A DNA stretch of 64,000 nucleotides, taken from NCBI RefSeq assembly GCF_900104115.1, contig NZ_FNJM01000010.1, positions 44,830-108,829 of the forward strand, written 5' to 3'. This document shows positions 8,607 through 17,836 of the stretch, one piece after another. The number at the start of each line of letters is the position of its first letter. Position 1 is the stretch's first letter. Origin of the DNA: Clostridium gasigenes (GTDB lineage: Bacteria > Bacillota > Clostridia > Clostridiales > Clostridiaceae). Both the position numbers and the translations under genes were made by a program. The notes under the pieces are model-generated. The model was not told the origin of the DNA. It searched no databases and saw nothing but the letters and a program-made list of their open reading frames with translations.

Positions 8607-9839
8607 ATGAATTTTGATAAAATATCAAGAGAAGACGAAGAAATTTATGGATTAATGAAAAGTGAATTAAAGAGACAAAAAAATGGAATAGAACTAATAG
8701 CATCAGAAAATTTTGCATCAGAAGCAGTTATGGAAGCTATGGGTTCATATCTTACAAATAAGTATGCAGAAGGATATCCAAATAAAAGATATTATGGTGG
8801 GTGTCACGTTGTAGATAAAATTGAGGATATTGCAAGAAATAGAGTTTGTGAAATATTTGGGGCAGAGCATGCAAATGTTCAACCACACTCAGGATCACAA
8901 GCAAATATGGCAGTTTACTTTACAATATTAGAACCAGGAGATACTGTTCTTGGAATGGATTTAAGTCATGGAGGACATTTAACTCATGGGTCACCAGTTA
9001 ACTTCTCAGGAAAATTATTTAACTTCGTTTCTTACGGGGTAGACATAGAAACAGAAGTAATTGATTATGAGGTAGTAAGAAAATTAGCTCTTGAACATAA
9101 GCCAAAACTAATTGTAGCTGGAGCTAGTGCTTATTCAAGAATTATTGATTTTAAAAAGTTTAGAGAGATTTGTGATGAAGTAGGGGCATTCTTTATGGTT
9201 GATATGGCTCATATTGCAGGGCTAGTAGCAGCAGGAGTTCACCCATCACCAGTACCTTATGCTGATTTCGTTACATCAACAACACATAAAACTTTAAGGG
9301 GCCCAAGAGGGGGATTAATACTTTGCAAAGAAAAATATGCAAAGGCATTAGATAAAAACATATTCCCAGGAATACAGGGTGGTCCATTAATGCATGTTAT
9401 TGCAGCTAAGGCTGTATGTTTTAAAGAAGCTTTACAACCAAACTACAAAACTTATATGGAAAATGTAGTTGTAAACTGTAAAGTCTTGGGAGAAGAACTT
9501 ATAAGTCATGGTTTCAAAATAGTTTCAGGTGGAACAGATAATCACTTAATATTAGTAGATTTAACATCTAAAGATATAACAGGTAAGGATGCGGAAATTC
9601 TTTTAGATACTATTGGTATTACAGTTAATAAAAATACAATACCAAATGAAACTAGAAGTCCATTTATAACTTCTGGTATAAGAATTGGTACAGCGGCAAT
9701 AACAACAAGAGGATTTAAACTTGAAGATATGAAAGAAATAGCAGTTATTATAAATGAGGCTATTTCAAATAAAGGACAAGATTTAGAACCGCTTAAAGCT
9801 AGAGTAATAACTTTATGTGATAAATATCCTTTATATTAA
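8607..9839 (+). CDS. glyA: Serine hydroxymethyltransferase
   Basis: A PLP enzyme interconverting serine and glycine and loading one-carbon units on tetrahydrofolate. At 410 residues it has the normal length. Visible are the substrate-loop region [15 protein letters not shown], the cofactor region [12 protein letters not shown], the PLP lysine in [13 protein letters not shown], and the C-terminal [22 protein letters not shown] just upstream selects the ATG at 8607; an in-frame GTG at 8598 is part of this ribosome site. It appears to be a single-gene unit ended by the terminator that follows. Confidence 0.97.
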   Translation: MNFDKISREDEEIYGLMKSELKRQKNGIELIASENFASEAVMEAMGSYLTNKYAEGYPNKRYYGGCHVVDKIEDIARNRVCEIFGAEHANVQPHSGSQANMAVYFTILEPGDTVLGMDLSHGGHLTHGSPVNFSGKLFNFVSYGVDIETEVIDYEVVRKLALEHKPKLIVAGASAYSRIIDFKKFREICDEVGAFFMVDMAHIAGLVAAGVHPSPVPYADFVTSTTHKTLRGPRGGLILCKEKYAKALDKNIFPGIQGGPLMHVIAAKAVCFKEALQPNYKTYMENVVVNCKVLGEELISHGFKIVSGGTDNHLILVDLTSKDITGKDAEILLDTIGITVNKNTIPNETRSPFITSGIRIGTAAITTRGFKLEDMKEIAVIINEAISNKGQDLEPLKARVITLCDKYPLY

Positions 9840-9847
9840 GAATTTTT

Positions 9848-9890
9848 AAAATAAGCAGATAGAAATAATATATTTCTATCTGCTTATTTT
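9848..9890 (+). terminator. Terminator of glyA
   Basis: A perfect 20-bp stem (9848-9867 with 9871-9890, loop ATA), including AAGCAGATAGAAATA and its complement, then TTTTATTTTTAT. Confidence 0.9.
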
Positions 9891-9970
9891 ATTTTTATAC
9901 TTTTTTAAATTAGAGATATATAAAGTTCAATAATTTAAGAATCTAAAAATAAATTATTTTAAGGAAAGTA

Positions 9971-10028
9971 TTGACAAAATATGTGTATAAGTATTAATAT
10001 GTGTATATAGATAATATATACACATATT
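9971..10028 (+). promoter_or_regulatory. Promoter and operator of the GntR/ABC operon
   Basis: TTGACA (9971-9976), an 18-bp spacer and TAATAT (9995-10000). A perfect 14-bp inverted repeat starts in the -10 box: AATATGTGTATATA (9996-10009) and its complement at 10015-10028, separated by GATAA. A further copy of the half site, ATATGTGTATA, lies in the spacer at 9979-9989. The arrangement fits autorepression by the GntR-family regulator encoded next. Confidence 0.8.
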
Positions 10029-10072
10029 TTAGTTTGCTAGGTTAATAATAAGATGAAAAGAGAGGCGATTTT

Positions 10073-10453
10073 TTGAATATAGTAATTAGTAATTCATCCC
10101 CAATTCCTTTATATGAGCAAATTCAATCTCAGATAAAGAATCATATTCTAAATAGTGTATTAAAGGCAGGGGATATGCTTCCATCTATTAGAATGCTTGC
10201 AAAAGAATTAAAAGTAAGCATTATTACAACAAAAAGGGCTTATGAAGAATTAGAAAAAGAGGGATTTCTTAAAACATCTGCTGGAAAAGGTACATTTGTA
10301 TCAACGGCAAATACCCAAAGACTTAGGGAAGTAGCTTTATATGAAATTGAAAGTAAATTAGAAGGGGTTATAAAATCAGCTAAGATAATAGGATTGTCAT
10401 TAGAAGAAGCTATGGAAATATTTAAAAGTTTATATGAGGATGAGGAGGTATAA
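10073..10453 (+). CDS. GntR-family regulator, YtrA subfamily
   Basis: About 126 residues. An N-terminal winged helix (PLYEQIQSQIKNHI, GDMLPSIRMLAKELKVS, FLKTSAGKGTFVS) is followed by only a short helical tail and no ligand-binding domain. This is the hallmark of the YtrA subfamily, which normally controls adjacent ABC transporter genes. The start is TTG at 10073, preceded by AGAGGCG. The ABC ATPase starts 3 bp after its stop, so the genes form one operon. The palindrome in the promoter is the likely operator. Confidence 0.9.
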   Translation: MNIVISNSSPIPLYEQIQSQIKNHILNSVLKAGDMLPSIRMLAKELKVSIITTKRAYEELEKEGFLKTSAGKGTFVSTANTQRLREVALYEIESKLEGVIKSAKIIGLSLEEAMEIFKSLYEDEEV

Positions 10454-10456
10454 GTA

Positions 10457-11320
10457 ATGAATGCAATTGAAATTAGTAACTTAAAGAAAAATTTCGAAGG
10501 TTTCAAATTAGATATATCAAAATTCAATGTTAAAAAAGGTTATATAACTGGATTCATAGGACCTAATGGAGCCGGGAAAACAACAACTATAAAATTAATA
10601 ATGAATATGCTTTTTAAGGATGAAGGAACTATTAAAATATTAGGGGAAGAAGTAGACAGTGACAATATTAATATAAAAGAAAAGATAGGATATGTTGGAG
10701 AGACTTCAGGATATTTAGCAGAGTCTAAATTAAAGCATATTAAAAGAATGTTTTGTAGATTTTATAAAGAATGGGATGAGAATATATACAAAAAGTATAT
10801 TAAAAAATTCTTGCTAGATGAAAATAAAATATATAAAGAATTATCATCAGGAGAAAAAAGACAATTTGATCTTGTAATAGCATTAAGTCATCATCCAAAG
10901 TTAATTATAATGGATGAGCCAACAGCAAACTTGGATCCGTTAGTAAGAAATGAGTTTTTAGAAATATTACAAGAACATATGGAAAATGAAAATGTAACGG
11001 TATTTTATTCGACGCATATAACTTCTGATTTAGACAAAGCAGCAGATTATATTGCATTAATATTTAAAGGTAAAATCATTTTATATGATGAAAAAGATGC
11101 TTTAATAGAAAAACATTCAATAGTTAGAGGAAAAAGAAGTTTGTTAACAAAAGAAACAAAGACATGTCTTGTTTCTTATAAGGAAAATTTATGTGGATTT
11201 GAAGGGTTAACAAATAATAAAGAAGAAGCGTATCAAGTATTTGGAGAAGAGGTTATTTATGACAAAGTTAATTTAGAAGATATATTAATGTACTATACAA
11301 GGGGTGGGGATAATGAATAA
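10457..11320 (+). CDS. ABC transporter ATP-binding protein
   Basis: A cytoplasmic ATPase of about 287 residues. Visible are Walker A GPNGAGKTT, the signature ELSSGEKRQFDL, Walker B KLIIMDEPTANLD and the switch His in YSTHI. The C-terminal extension after residue 220 is typical of exporters of the YtrB/BcrA type. It follows the GntR regulator by 3 bp and its last bases overlap the permease start by 8 bp. Role: drives the permease encoded next. Substrate unknown; peptide-antibiotic or lantibiotic efflux is a common use of this operon type. Confidence 0.92.
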   Translation: MNAIEISNLKKNFEGFKLDISKFNVKKGYITGFIGPNGAGKTTTIKLIMNMLFKDEGTIKILGEEVDSDNINIKEKIGYVGETSGYLAESKLKHIKRMFCRFYKEWDENIYKKYIKKFLLDENKIYKELSSGEKRQFDLVIALSHHPKLIIMDEPTANLDPLVRNEFLEILQEHMENENVTVFYSTHITSDLDKAADYIALIFKGKIILYDEKDALIEKHSIVRGKRSLLTKETKTCLVSYKENLCGFEGLTNNKEEAYQVFGEEVIYDKVNLEDILMYYTRGGDNE

Positions 11321-11954
11321 TATAGTGAATTTAACAAAGGGTTATATAGAAACAATTATTACAATAAAAAAACAATTTATTTTCATTGGGATTGCTGCAG
11401 TAATATTTGGTGTTATAGGCGAACAATTTATAGTATATTCACCAGCAGTAGCGGTTATTTTACTTGTAAATCAAGTTTTAGCTTATGAGGATATAAGTAA
11501 AATTGATTTTTTAGTAGCGGTATTACCAGTAAGAAAAAAAGAATATGTAATATCTAGGTATATAGGGGCATTAATAGCACTTGTTATATCTATTATACCA
11601 ATGACAATATCTTATTTGCTAGCAAATTTAGTTAATCAATCAGGGATAACATTATCATATGTTTATTTCTTAATAATTACAATTACATCATCTACAGTAA
11701 TGATATCAGCAGTTATACCAATTAATTTGAAATATGGTCAAAAAGGTAGGTTAATAACAACGCTAGCTAAATTACTACCATTAGTATTAGCTATGTCTAT
11801 GGTTGAAGTTTTAAGTTCATCTAACACTTTCATTACAATTATAAGAAATCCTACAACTTTAATCTTAGGCGTATTAGTATTAGATATTATATTAATATGT
11901 ATATCGTATTTTATAGCAGCAAAATTATATGAAAATAAGGAAGTTAAAAAATAA
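11313..11954 (+). CDS. ABC-2 type transporter permease
   Basis: About 213 residues with six predicted membrane segments, partner of the preceding ATPase. The short cytoplasmic stretch VLPVRKKEYVISRYIGAL after the second helix is typical of ABC-2 permeases that follow YtrA-type regulators. GGGGTGGGG precedes the ATG at 11313, which lies inside the end of the ATPase gene and suggests coupled translation. No terminator lies directly after the stop; the next clear one is at 12181. Confidence 0.88.
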   Translation: MNNIVNLTKGYIETIITIKKQFIFIGIAAVIFGVIGEQFIVYSPAVAVILLVNQVLAYEDISKIDFLVAVLPVRKKEYVISRYIGALIALVISIIPMTISYLLANLVNQSGITLSYVYFLIITITSSTVMISAVIPINLKYGQKGRLITTLAKLLPLVLAMSMVEVLSSSNTFITIIRNPTTLILGVLVLDIILICISYFIAAKLYENKEVKK

Positions 11955-12051
11955 TGTGTATTCATAATTCATAGTAAAACTTTCATTTTAGATATTAATA
12001 TTTTAGTCCAACTTGAATAGAATAATAATAAGTAAGATATTGGAGTTCTAA

Positions 12052-12126
12052 ATGTCACATAGAAATTCAGAAAAAGATAAGTATATGACCAGAAATAAAG
12101 GAGAGCCAATTACTTTCAATGGATAA
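12052..12126 (+). CDS. Possible 24-residue peptide gene
   Basis: ATG at 12052 follows TTGGAG with good spacing and opens a frame reading MSHRNSEKDKYMTRNKGEPI then TFNG and a stop. It is hydrophilic with no membrane segment. I do not recognise it. The composition resembles other tiny clostridial proteins in this window, but the frame is short enough to be chance. The rest of 11955-12335 holds only the terminator at 12181. Confidence 0.35.
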   Translation: MSHRNSEKDKYMTRNKGEPITFNG

Positions 12127-12180
12127 GTACACTTTCAGAGATCTAAGGGTGTAGATAGAATAAAATAGATCTAAGATTTT

Positions 12181-12226
12181 AAATATCTAGTAAATAATTA
12201 AAAGTTATTTACTAGATATTTTTTTA
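12181..12226 (+). terminator. Terminator downstream of the ABC operon
   Basis: AAATATCTAGTAAATAA (12181-12197) pairs with its complement at 12205-12221, with a 7-nt loop and then a T run. Confidence 0.85.
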
Positions 12227-12335
12227 TAAACAAAAGCTAGGTAAGTCAATAATAATTATTATATAATTTCTATTCATTCAATGGTATAAATGTTATAATA
12301 AAGGAAATAACTAAAGGTAAAAAGGAGATGGAGAT

Positions 12336-13091
12336 ATGAAATTAATATCATGGAATGTTAATGGAATAAGAGCTTGTGTTAAAAAAGACTTCTTAAATTA
12401 TTTTAATGAAGTAGATGCAGATATATTCTGTATTCAAGAAAGTAAATTGCAAGAAGGACAAATAGATTTAGAATTAGAAGGATATCATCAATATTGGAAT
12501 TATGCAGAAAAAAAGGGGTACTCAGGTACTGCAATATTTACTAAAAAGAAACCTTTAAGTCATAGCTATGGGCTTGGAATACAAGAACATGACACTGAAG
12601 GAAGAGTTATTACTTTAGAGTTTGAAGATTTTTATATGGTAACTGTATATACTCCAAATTCAAAGGCAGAGCTTTTAAGATTAGATTATAGAATGGTTTG
12701 GGAAGACGCTTTTAGAGATCATTTAAAGAATCTTGAAAAAAGTAAACCAGTAGTAGTGTGTGGTGATTTAAATGTTGCCCATAAAGAAATAGATCTTAAA
12801 AATCCAAAGCCTAATAGAAGAAATGCAGGGTTTACAGATGAAGAAAGAAATAAATTTACAGAACTTTTAAAATCAGGGTTTGTAGATACTTTTAGATTTA
12901 TTTATCCAGAGGCGGAAGGAAGATATTCTTGGTGGTCATACAGATTTAATGCAAGAGTAAAAAATGCAGGATGGAGAATTGATTATTTTTGTGTTTCACA
13001 GATATTAAAAGACAAAATCCAGGATGCAGATGTACATAGTGAAACTTTAGGATCAGACCATTGTCCAGTAGAATTAATATTGAATATATAA
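12336..13091 (+). CDS. exoA: Exodeoxyribonuclease III (AP endonuclease)
   Basis: Cuts DNA at abasic sites and degrades 3' ends in base-excision repair. At 251 residues it matches the usual length of B. subtilis ExoA/E. coli Xth. Motifs: WNVNGIRACVKK, DIFCIQESKL (metal-binding Glu), VVVCGDLNVAH, and the C-terminal LGSDHCPVEL with the catalytic His. AAAAGGAGATGGAG precedes the ATG. It appears to be monocistronic. Confidence 0.96.
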   Translation: MKLISWNVNGIRACVKKDFLNYFNEVDADIFCIQESKLQEGQIDLELEGYHQYWNYAEKKGYSGTAIFTKKKPLSHSYGLGIQEHDTEGRVITLEFEDFYMVTVYTPNSKAELLRLDYRMVWEDAFRDHLKNLEKSKPVVVCGDLNVAHKEIDLKNPKPNRRNAGFTDEERNKFTELLKSGFVDTFRFIYPEAEGRYSWWSYRFNARVKNAGWRIDYFCVSQILKDKIQDADVHSETLGSDHCPVELILNI

Positions 13092-13255
13092 GGTATCTAA
13101 AAGAAATAAGCGTATAAGATAGTTAATAAATAATAATTAGCTAATTAGTAATTAATGAGTTATAATAAGGAGTCCGTATAGGGCTTTCTTAAATTAGAAA
13201 TATAAAAATGTAGACTAAGACATCTGAAAAAATGTCTAAATAATAAATTATTATT

Positions 13256-13310
13256 TAGGTGCTTTCAAAAAAAAGACCAATTCGATAGTATATTTTTTTG
13301 AAAGTGCCTA
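13256..13310. repeat. Palindromic intergenic element, copy B
   Basis: TAGGTGCTTTCAAAAAAA and its near-perfect complement TTTTTTTGAAAGTGCCTA are separated by about 19 bp. It ends 28 bp before the truA start. It belongs to the dispersed family described in the findings. Confidence 0.7.
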
Positions 13311-13338
13311 GTATAAACAAGTGAAGGTGGATAAAAAA

Positions 13339-14076
13339 ATGAGAAACTTAAAAATAGAAATTGAATATGATGGATCAAGATATAAAGGATGGCAAACGCA
13401 AAAAGGAAATATTGCAACAATCCAAGAAAAATTAGAAAGTGTAATAGCTAAAATGACTAAAGAGGAAATTCAAGTAATAGGTTGTGGAAGAACGGATACA
13501 GGAGTTCATGCAGAAAATTACATAGCAAACTTTACAACAAATTGTGAAAAAACTGTAGAAGAAATGTTAGATTATCTATGTGAATACTTACCAGAAGATA
13601 TAGTGGTTAAAGCTATGAAAGATACAAGTGAAAGATTTCATGCTAGATATAACGTAATTTCAAAAACTTATGTTTATAGAATTAATAATAATAAATATAG
13701 AAATGTATTTAATAAGAAATATACTTGTCATATTCCAGAAAAGCTAGATATTGAGCAAATGCAAAAAGCTGCTGCTATTTTAGTTGGAACACATGATTTC
13801 ATGAGTTTTACAACATTAAAAAATAAGAGTAAGGCAACTGTTAGAACTATTAACTATATAAACATTAGAGAAAATGATGGAAACATAGAAATGGAGTTTA
13901 ACGGAAACGGGTTCTTAAAGAATATGGTTAGAATAATTACAGGAACACTTATAGAAATAGGCCTTGGGACTAAAAAGTTTGAAGATATGAAAAAAATACT
14001 TGAAGCTAAGCAAAGATCAGAAGCGGGCCCAACAGCTCATGCTCATGGATTAGCTTTGAAAAATGTACAATACTAA
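13339..14076 (+). CDS. truA: tRNA pseudouridine(38-40) synthase
   Basis: Makes pseudouridine at positions 38-40 of the tRNA anticodon arm. At about 245 residues it is normal. Visible are YDGSRYKGWQ, the catalytic-Asp motif GCGRTDTGVHA, and the C-terminal GNGFLKNMVRIITGTL. AAGGTGG at 13324-13330 favours the ATG at 13339 over the in-frame GTG at 13321. In many clostridia truA follows ribosomal protein and ecf transporter genes; here it stands alone behind a palindromic element. Confidence 0.96.
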   Translation: MRNLKIEIEYDGSRYKGWQTQKGNIATIQEKLESVIAKMTKEEIQVIGCGRTDTGVHAENYIANFTTNCEKTVEEMLDYLCEYLPEDIVVKAMKDTSERFHARYNVISKTYVYRINNNKYRNVFNKKYTCHIPEKLDIEQMQKAAAILVGTHDFMSFTTLKNKSKATVRTINYINIRENDGNIEMEFNGNGFLKNMVRIITGTLIEIGLGTKKFEDMKKILEAKQRSEAGPTAHAHGLALKNVQY

Positions 14077-14295
14077 AAATAGCTTGATAAAAATTGGTTT
14101 ATATTACTTATTATTATATAATAAGTAATATTTTTTTACTATTAGGACATAATATTTTTAGAATGTTCTTATTGATGTTAGATATAAATGAAACAAGTAT
14201 ATTTTTAGGTCGTCTAAAAACAAATTATTATTCAAAGGAAAAGATGATAATGATATATAGAAAATGTATTGGAAGATACAAAGGAGGAATAAGTA

Positions 14296-14724
14296 ATGAA
14301 AAAAATTTTAGGAGAATTTAAACAATTTGCACTAAAGGGAAATGTACTAGATTTAGCAGTAGGTGTTATTATAGGTGCTGCATTTCAAGGAATAGTTAAA
14401 TCTTTGGTTGATGATATAATTTCACCAATTATAGGGTTATTTGCAAAAAAAGATTTTAGCGATTTAGTATTAACAGTATTTGATGTTAATATTCGTTATG
14501 GTGCATTTATTACAGCAGTAATTAATTTCTTAATTATGGTATTTTTAATTTTCTTACTAGTTAAGGCTATGAATAAATTAAGCAATATTGGTAAGAAACA
14601 AGCAAATAAAACAGAGAAAGAAGTAACTACAAAGGATTGCCAGTTTTGTTGCACTAAAATTTCAATTAAGGCAGTCCGCTGTCCTAACTGTACATCAATT
14701 TTGGAAAAAGAAAAAATTAACTAA
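14296..14724 (+). CDS. mscL: Large-conductance mechanosensitive channel with a C-terminal zinc ribbon
   Basis: Homopentameric channel that opens under membrane tension and protects against osmotic downshock. Typical N-terminus ([23 protein letters not shown]) and second helix ([18 protein letters not shown]). The tail after about residue 110 has two Cys pairs, CQFC and CPNC, flanking a [10 protein letters not shown] stretch, which looks like a small zinc ribbon in place of the usual helical bundle. AAGGAGGAATAAGTA precedes the ATG. The frame opening at 14094 upstream is unlikely to be coding. Confidence 0.94.
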   Translation: MKKILGEFKQFALKGNVLDLAVGVIIGAAFQGIVKSLVDDIISPIIGLFAKKDFSDLVLTVFDVNIRYGAFITAVINFLIMVFLIFLLVKAMNKLSNIGKKQANKTEKEVTTKDCQFCCTKISIKAVRCPNCTSILEKEKIN

Positions 14725-14839
14725 ATTTTAATTATATTACATTAATAAAAACCTTGATAGTATATAATATGACTGTTGGGGTTTTTAGTTTATAGAATAA
14801 TAAATAATCCTTAGGGCAACTTATTAATAAGGTGTAATT

Positions 14840-15001
14840 AGGGACGTAAAAATAAATAACAAGTCAACTATGCCATGGATATTTTTTTGAAATGGCAAAG
14901 AGCGGTAGCGATTTGCTAGTGAAGTATCAGAGGTATCTGCCGATAAAGTATGATGAAAAATAGATTATAATACTGACGCACTATTTATTTAAATGTCCTT
15001 T
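14840..15001. repeat. Palindromic intergenic element, long copy C
   Basis: The ends AGGGACG...AAATAAATAAC (from 14840) and CTATTTATTTAAATGTCCTT (to 15001) are inverted repeats. The 100-bp interior holds a second hairpin, TGCCAT/ATGGCA (14871-14876 with 14892-14897), and a segment AGTATGATGAAAAATAGATT that resembles the interior of the long copy near 59.3 kb. It ends 22 bp before the amidase start. Confidence 0.6.
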
Positions 15002-15022
15002 AGCTAATCTAAGGAGGAAAAT

Positions 15023-15766
15023 ATGAAAAAAATAATAAGTACAATGCTATTATCAATATTAATAGTTACAAATCTAATTACTGTAGTTCCAAATGCATTA
15101 ATGGTAAAAAATGATATAGTGGATAACAAAGATTTTACTATTTGTATTGATCCAGGTCATCAAGAAAAAGGTGATAGTAAAACAGAACCGATAGCTCCAG
15201 GATCAGGTCAAAGAAAAGCAAGAGTATCATCTGGAACAGCAGGAGTTGCAACTAAAAAAGCTGAGTATATAGTTAATTTAGAAGCATCTATAATTTTAAA
15301 AGAAATTTTAGAAAACAAAGGTTATAAAGTAGTCATGACAAGAGATTGTCATGATGTAAGGATAAGTAATGCAGAGAGAGCAGAAGTTGCAAATAAGTGC
15401 ACTTCTGATTTAGCGATAAGAATACATTGTGATAGCTTAAATGATAGCGGAAAAACTGGTACAACAATTTTAGTGCCATCTAAAAATGGAAAAGATACTA
15501 AATGTATTTTTGAAGATAGTAATAAGTATGGAAAAATATTAGAAAAAACTTTGAAAACTTCTGGAATAAAGGTTAATGGAGTTTTTGAAAGACCAGATAT
15601 AACAGGCTTTAACTGGTCACAAGTGCCAGTTGTAATATTTGAAATGGGATTTATGAGTAATTGGAATGAAGATAAAATGTTATCTGATCCAGTTTATCAA
15701 AAGAAACTTATGGAAGCTGTTGCAAAATCAATAGATGAATATAAAAATGAAGCTGTATGTGAGTGA
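15023..15766 (+). CDS. N-acetylmuramoyl-L-alanine amidase (Amidase_3), secreted
   Basis: Zinc amidase that cuts the bond between MurNAc and the peptide stem of peptidoglycan. Residues 1-30 are a signal peptide (MKKIISTMLLSILIVTNLIT). The catalytic domain shows the zinc His in CIDPGHQEKGD, the Glu in VNLEASIILKEIL, IRIHCDS, and the C-terminal Glu in PVVIFEMGFMSN. No binding repeats are present. AAGGAGGAAAAT precedes the ATG. It is separated by a patch of pseudogenes from a second, convergent cell-wall amidase gene. Confidence 0.93.
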   Translation: MKKIISTMLLSILIVTNLITVVPNALMVKNDIVDNKDFTICIDPGHQEKGDSKTEPIAPGSGQRKARVSSGTAGVATKKAEYIVNLEASIILKEILENKGYKVVMTRDCHDVRISNAERAEVANKCTSDLAIRIHCDSLNDSGKTGTTILVPSKNGKDTKCIFEDSNKYGKILEKTLKTSGIKVNGVFERPDITGFNWSQVPVVIFEMGFMSNWNEDKMLSDPVYQKKLMEAVAKSIDEYKNEAVCE

Positions 15767-15901
15767 TTTAATATTATACCAATATATTACAGCTAGGGAA
15801 CTTCGGAAAATAACTAGTCAGATTTACTAAGGAACTTTCAGAAATGATAGTTCTTTTTTTGTAGGAAACAATTTAGTAATAACTTCACTATAATTGGTAT
15901 A

Positions 15902-16072
15902 ATATTAAATTTATTTATAAAAACAGATTTAGAAGATGTTAATATAGTAGCAATAAAAAGTGATATGGAACAAATTTTAATTAATTTAATAGATAATGCA
16001 ATTAAATATACAAAAGAAGATGTTATAGAAATTAATTTAAGCAAAGTAAAAGATAGAATTATATTTATGTAA
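15902..16072 (+). pseudogene. Fragment of a sensor histidine kinase ATPase domain
   Basis: Without a start codon, the frame reads KTDLEDVNIVAIKSDMEQIL then INLIDNAIKYTKEDVIEINL and stops at 16070. DMEQILINLIDNAIKYT is the N box of histidine kinases, and the following stretch fits the next strand of the HATPase fold. Nothing before or after continues the protein, so it is a small relic. A near-full-length kinase of the same class is found at 31454, but this fragment is not a copy of that sequence. Confidence 0.7.
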
Positions 16073-16273
16073 TGAAATTGAAAAAAATGATTTTATATTA
16101 ACTTATGAGATTTTACAAGCGGAGATAGTTTTTGATCTAATTATTATAATTTAATATAAAACTTCAAATTGTAATAATTACACTATTTAAATTAAATAAT
16201 ACATTATGACAAAGACGATTCTTTATAAGTGTCTTAATGGATTTAATTATGAATATAAAAGAGAGGATTATGA

Positions 16274-16350
16274 ATGAAAGGTAAGTTATAAAAATATTTT
16301 TTATAACAACGATGTTATTTGTATTTTTAACTGGATGTAGTAGTAAATAG
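16274..16350 (+). pseudogene. Remnant of a lipoprotein leader
   Basis: GAGAGGATT followed by ATGAAAGGT starts a frame that stops at once. One base shift restores KIFFITTMLFVFLTGCSSK and then a stop. FLTGCSS is a clear lipobox. It looks like the first 25 codons of a lost lipoprotein gene with a frameshift and a nonsense change. Short length keeps confidence low. Confidence 0.4.
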
Positions 16351-16402
16351 CTAACATAAGTAAAGAAAGAAGAAATAAATAAAATTGAAGTAAAGAAGAA
16401 AG

Positions 16403-16442
16403 AAGTAAAGAGACTACGATAAATATCGCAGTCCCTTTACTT
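16403..16442 (-). terminator. Terminator of the Amidase_6 gene
   Basis: An 18-bp stem with two mismatches (16403-16420 with 16425-16442) lies just past the stop of the minus-strand gene. On that strand it is followed by pyrimidine-rich sequence. Confidence 0.65.
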
Positions 16443-16448
16443 ATATAT

Positions 16449-17600
16449 TTAATAATGTGTATGAACTAAATGGAAGGTTATATTTTCATTACTCCAACCT
16501 AAATCATAAGGAACAAGCAACCTATCTGTGTTATGACAAGTTACTAAAGGATAACCTTTAGAATCTAATCCAGTTACAGTTGAAATATGAATAATACGAC
16601 CTTTTCTTTCATAAGCTACAAAATCTCCAGGACGCATATTATAGGCTGCTTTATAAACTTGTTGGTAGCTACCTTTTGCTATACAAGATCCTCTGCCACT
16701 TCCTACCATGTAACTTTTAAATCCTTGTGCATTAAGCCAAGCTTTTGTTCCGTTTTTTCCTGCATAATTCCAAGTTCCATTTTTCTTAAAGCCACCACCT
16801 TCGTGAAGTATTTGGGAAGCAAAGTTTGCACAGTCTCCTCCATCTGGGTTATGGTTTTTATATTTTGAAGAATTATATTTAAACATAAACTCTTCATTTT
16901 TAGAAGCACCACAATATGTATTAGCATAATCAATAGCTTTTTGCACTTTTTCACTAGGCGTATACTCGGGAGCTTCTTTAGCCAAAATATATTTTTTCAC
17001 TTCTTCTGTTTTAATATTATTTAAATTAAGAGAATCCGCAAAGGGGTCAGTGTACCATTCTTTTGTAATAATATATCTATCTTCAGTTTTTTTTAGATTT
17101 AGATAATGATTAGTTCCAAGCCTAAAAGTATTTATTACTTCTGGTGAATCAGTATAATAATAGTTGAATTCAGTAATTACATCACAAATTACTCCGAATA
17201 ATCCTGGTTCTTTTTCTTTAACTTTTCGTACCTTTACAATAGAATCTAAATCTTTAAATACAACAGCCTGTTTACCAGACCAGTTAATAAGATATTGGGC
17301 TTTTTTAACTTCACTTTCATAAGCATATCGGCTTACTTTAACATTTAAATCATAAAAATCTTTTAATTCTTCACAATCTCCAGAAACAACTGAAACATTC
17401 CTTTTAATAAATAAATCCTTAATTAAACAGTCGAACTCAGATTTGAGGGCATCGCTTGTAGGTGAAGTATCATTTAAGGTTGAAGCTGCTTCCTCTGGTA
17501 ATGCACAGGGTTCATCAGCAAAAGCTAAAGTGTTTCCAAGTGGGTCTAAAATTAAAATGATTATCATAAAAACTATGAATTTCTTTATGTTATTCTTCAC
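16449..17600 (-). CDS. Secreted amidase-domain protein (Amidase_6, papain-like fold)
   Basis: About 383 residues. A signal peptide (KKFIVFMIIILILDPLGNTLAFA) is followed by a helical N-terminal region of about 200 residues and a C-terminal Amidase_6 domain. The catalytic Cys is in DGGDCANFASQ and the His probably in RIIHISTVTG. Related clostridial and bacillar proteins are cell-surface hydrolases, possibly for peptidoglycan; the substrate is not established. The frame opens at a TTG at 17606, but AAGGAG is only 2 bp from it and 8 bp from the GTG at 17600, which I take as the start. Confidence 0.85.
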   Translation of the reverse strand: MKNNIKKFIVFMIIILILDPLGNTLAFADEPCALPEEAASTLNDTSPTSDALKSEFDCLIKDLFIKRNVSVVSGDCEELKDFYDLNVKVSRYAYESEVKKAQYLINWSGKQAVVFKDLDSIVKVRKVKEKEPGLFGVICDVITEFNYYYTDSPEVINTFRLGTNHYLNLKKTEDRYIITKEWYTDPFADSLNLNNIKTEEVKKYILAKEAPEYTPSEKVQKAIDYANTYCGASKNEEFMFKYNSSKYKNHNPDGGDCANFASQILHEGGGFKKNGTWNYAGKNGTKAWLNAQGFKSYMVGSGRGSCIAKGSYQQVYKAAYNMRPGDFVAYERKGRIIHISTVTGLDSKGYPLVTCHNTDRLLVPYDLGWSNENITFHLVHTHY

Positions 17601-17836
17601 ATTCAAATCTCCTTTATGGTAGCTTTTTAAAAATACTAAATAAAGATTACATCTTTAATAATTTTGGCTAGTTCATCAACATTCTTTTTAGATAAGTTTA
17701 GTTTGTACAAAATACTATTATTTTATATATATTTATTTTTTTATTTTGTAATGAAAATATCAGTTATTTAATAATTAGCACATAGCTATGCTAATTCATA
17801 TTATAAATTGGATAATAATAATTAATGGAGCGTAAT

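Noticed and set aside
12052..12126. Possible toxin peptide of a type I toxin-antitoxin pair
   Set aside because: The 24-residue product is hydrophilic, has no membrane helix, and no antisense promoter was evident.
14094..14321. Open frame of 75 codons before mscL
   Set aside because: No ribosome site, poor composition for a protein, and it runs into the mscL start region in another frame.
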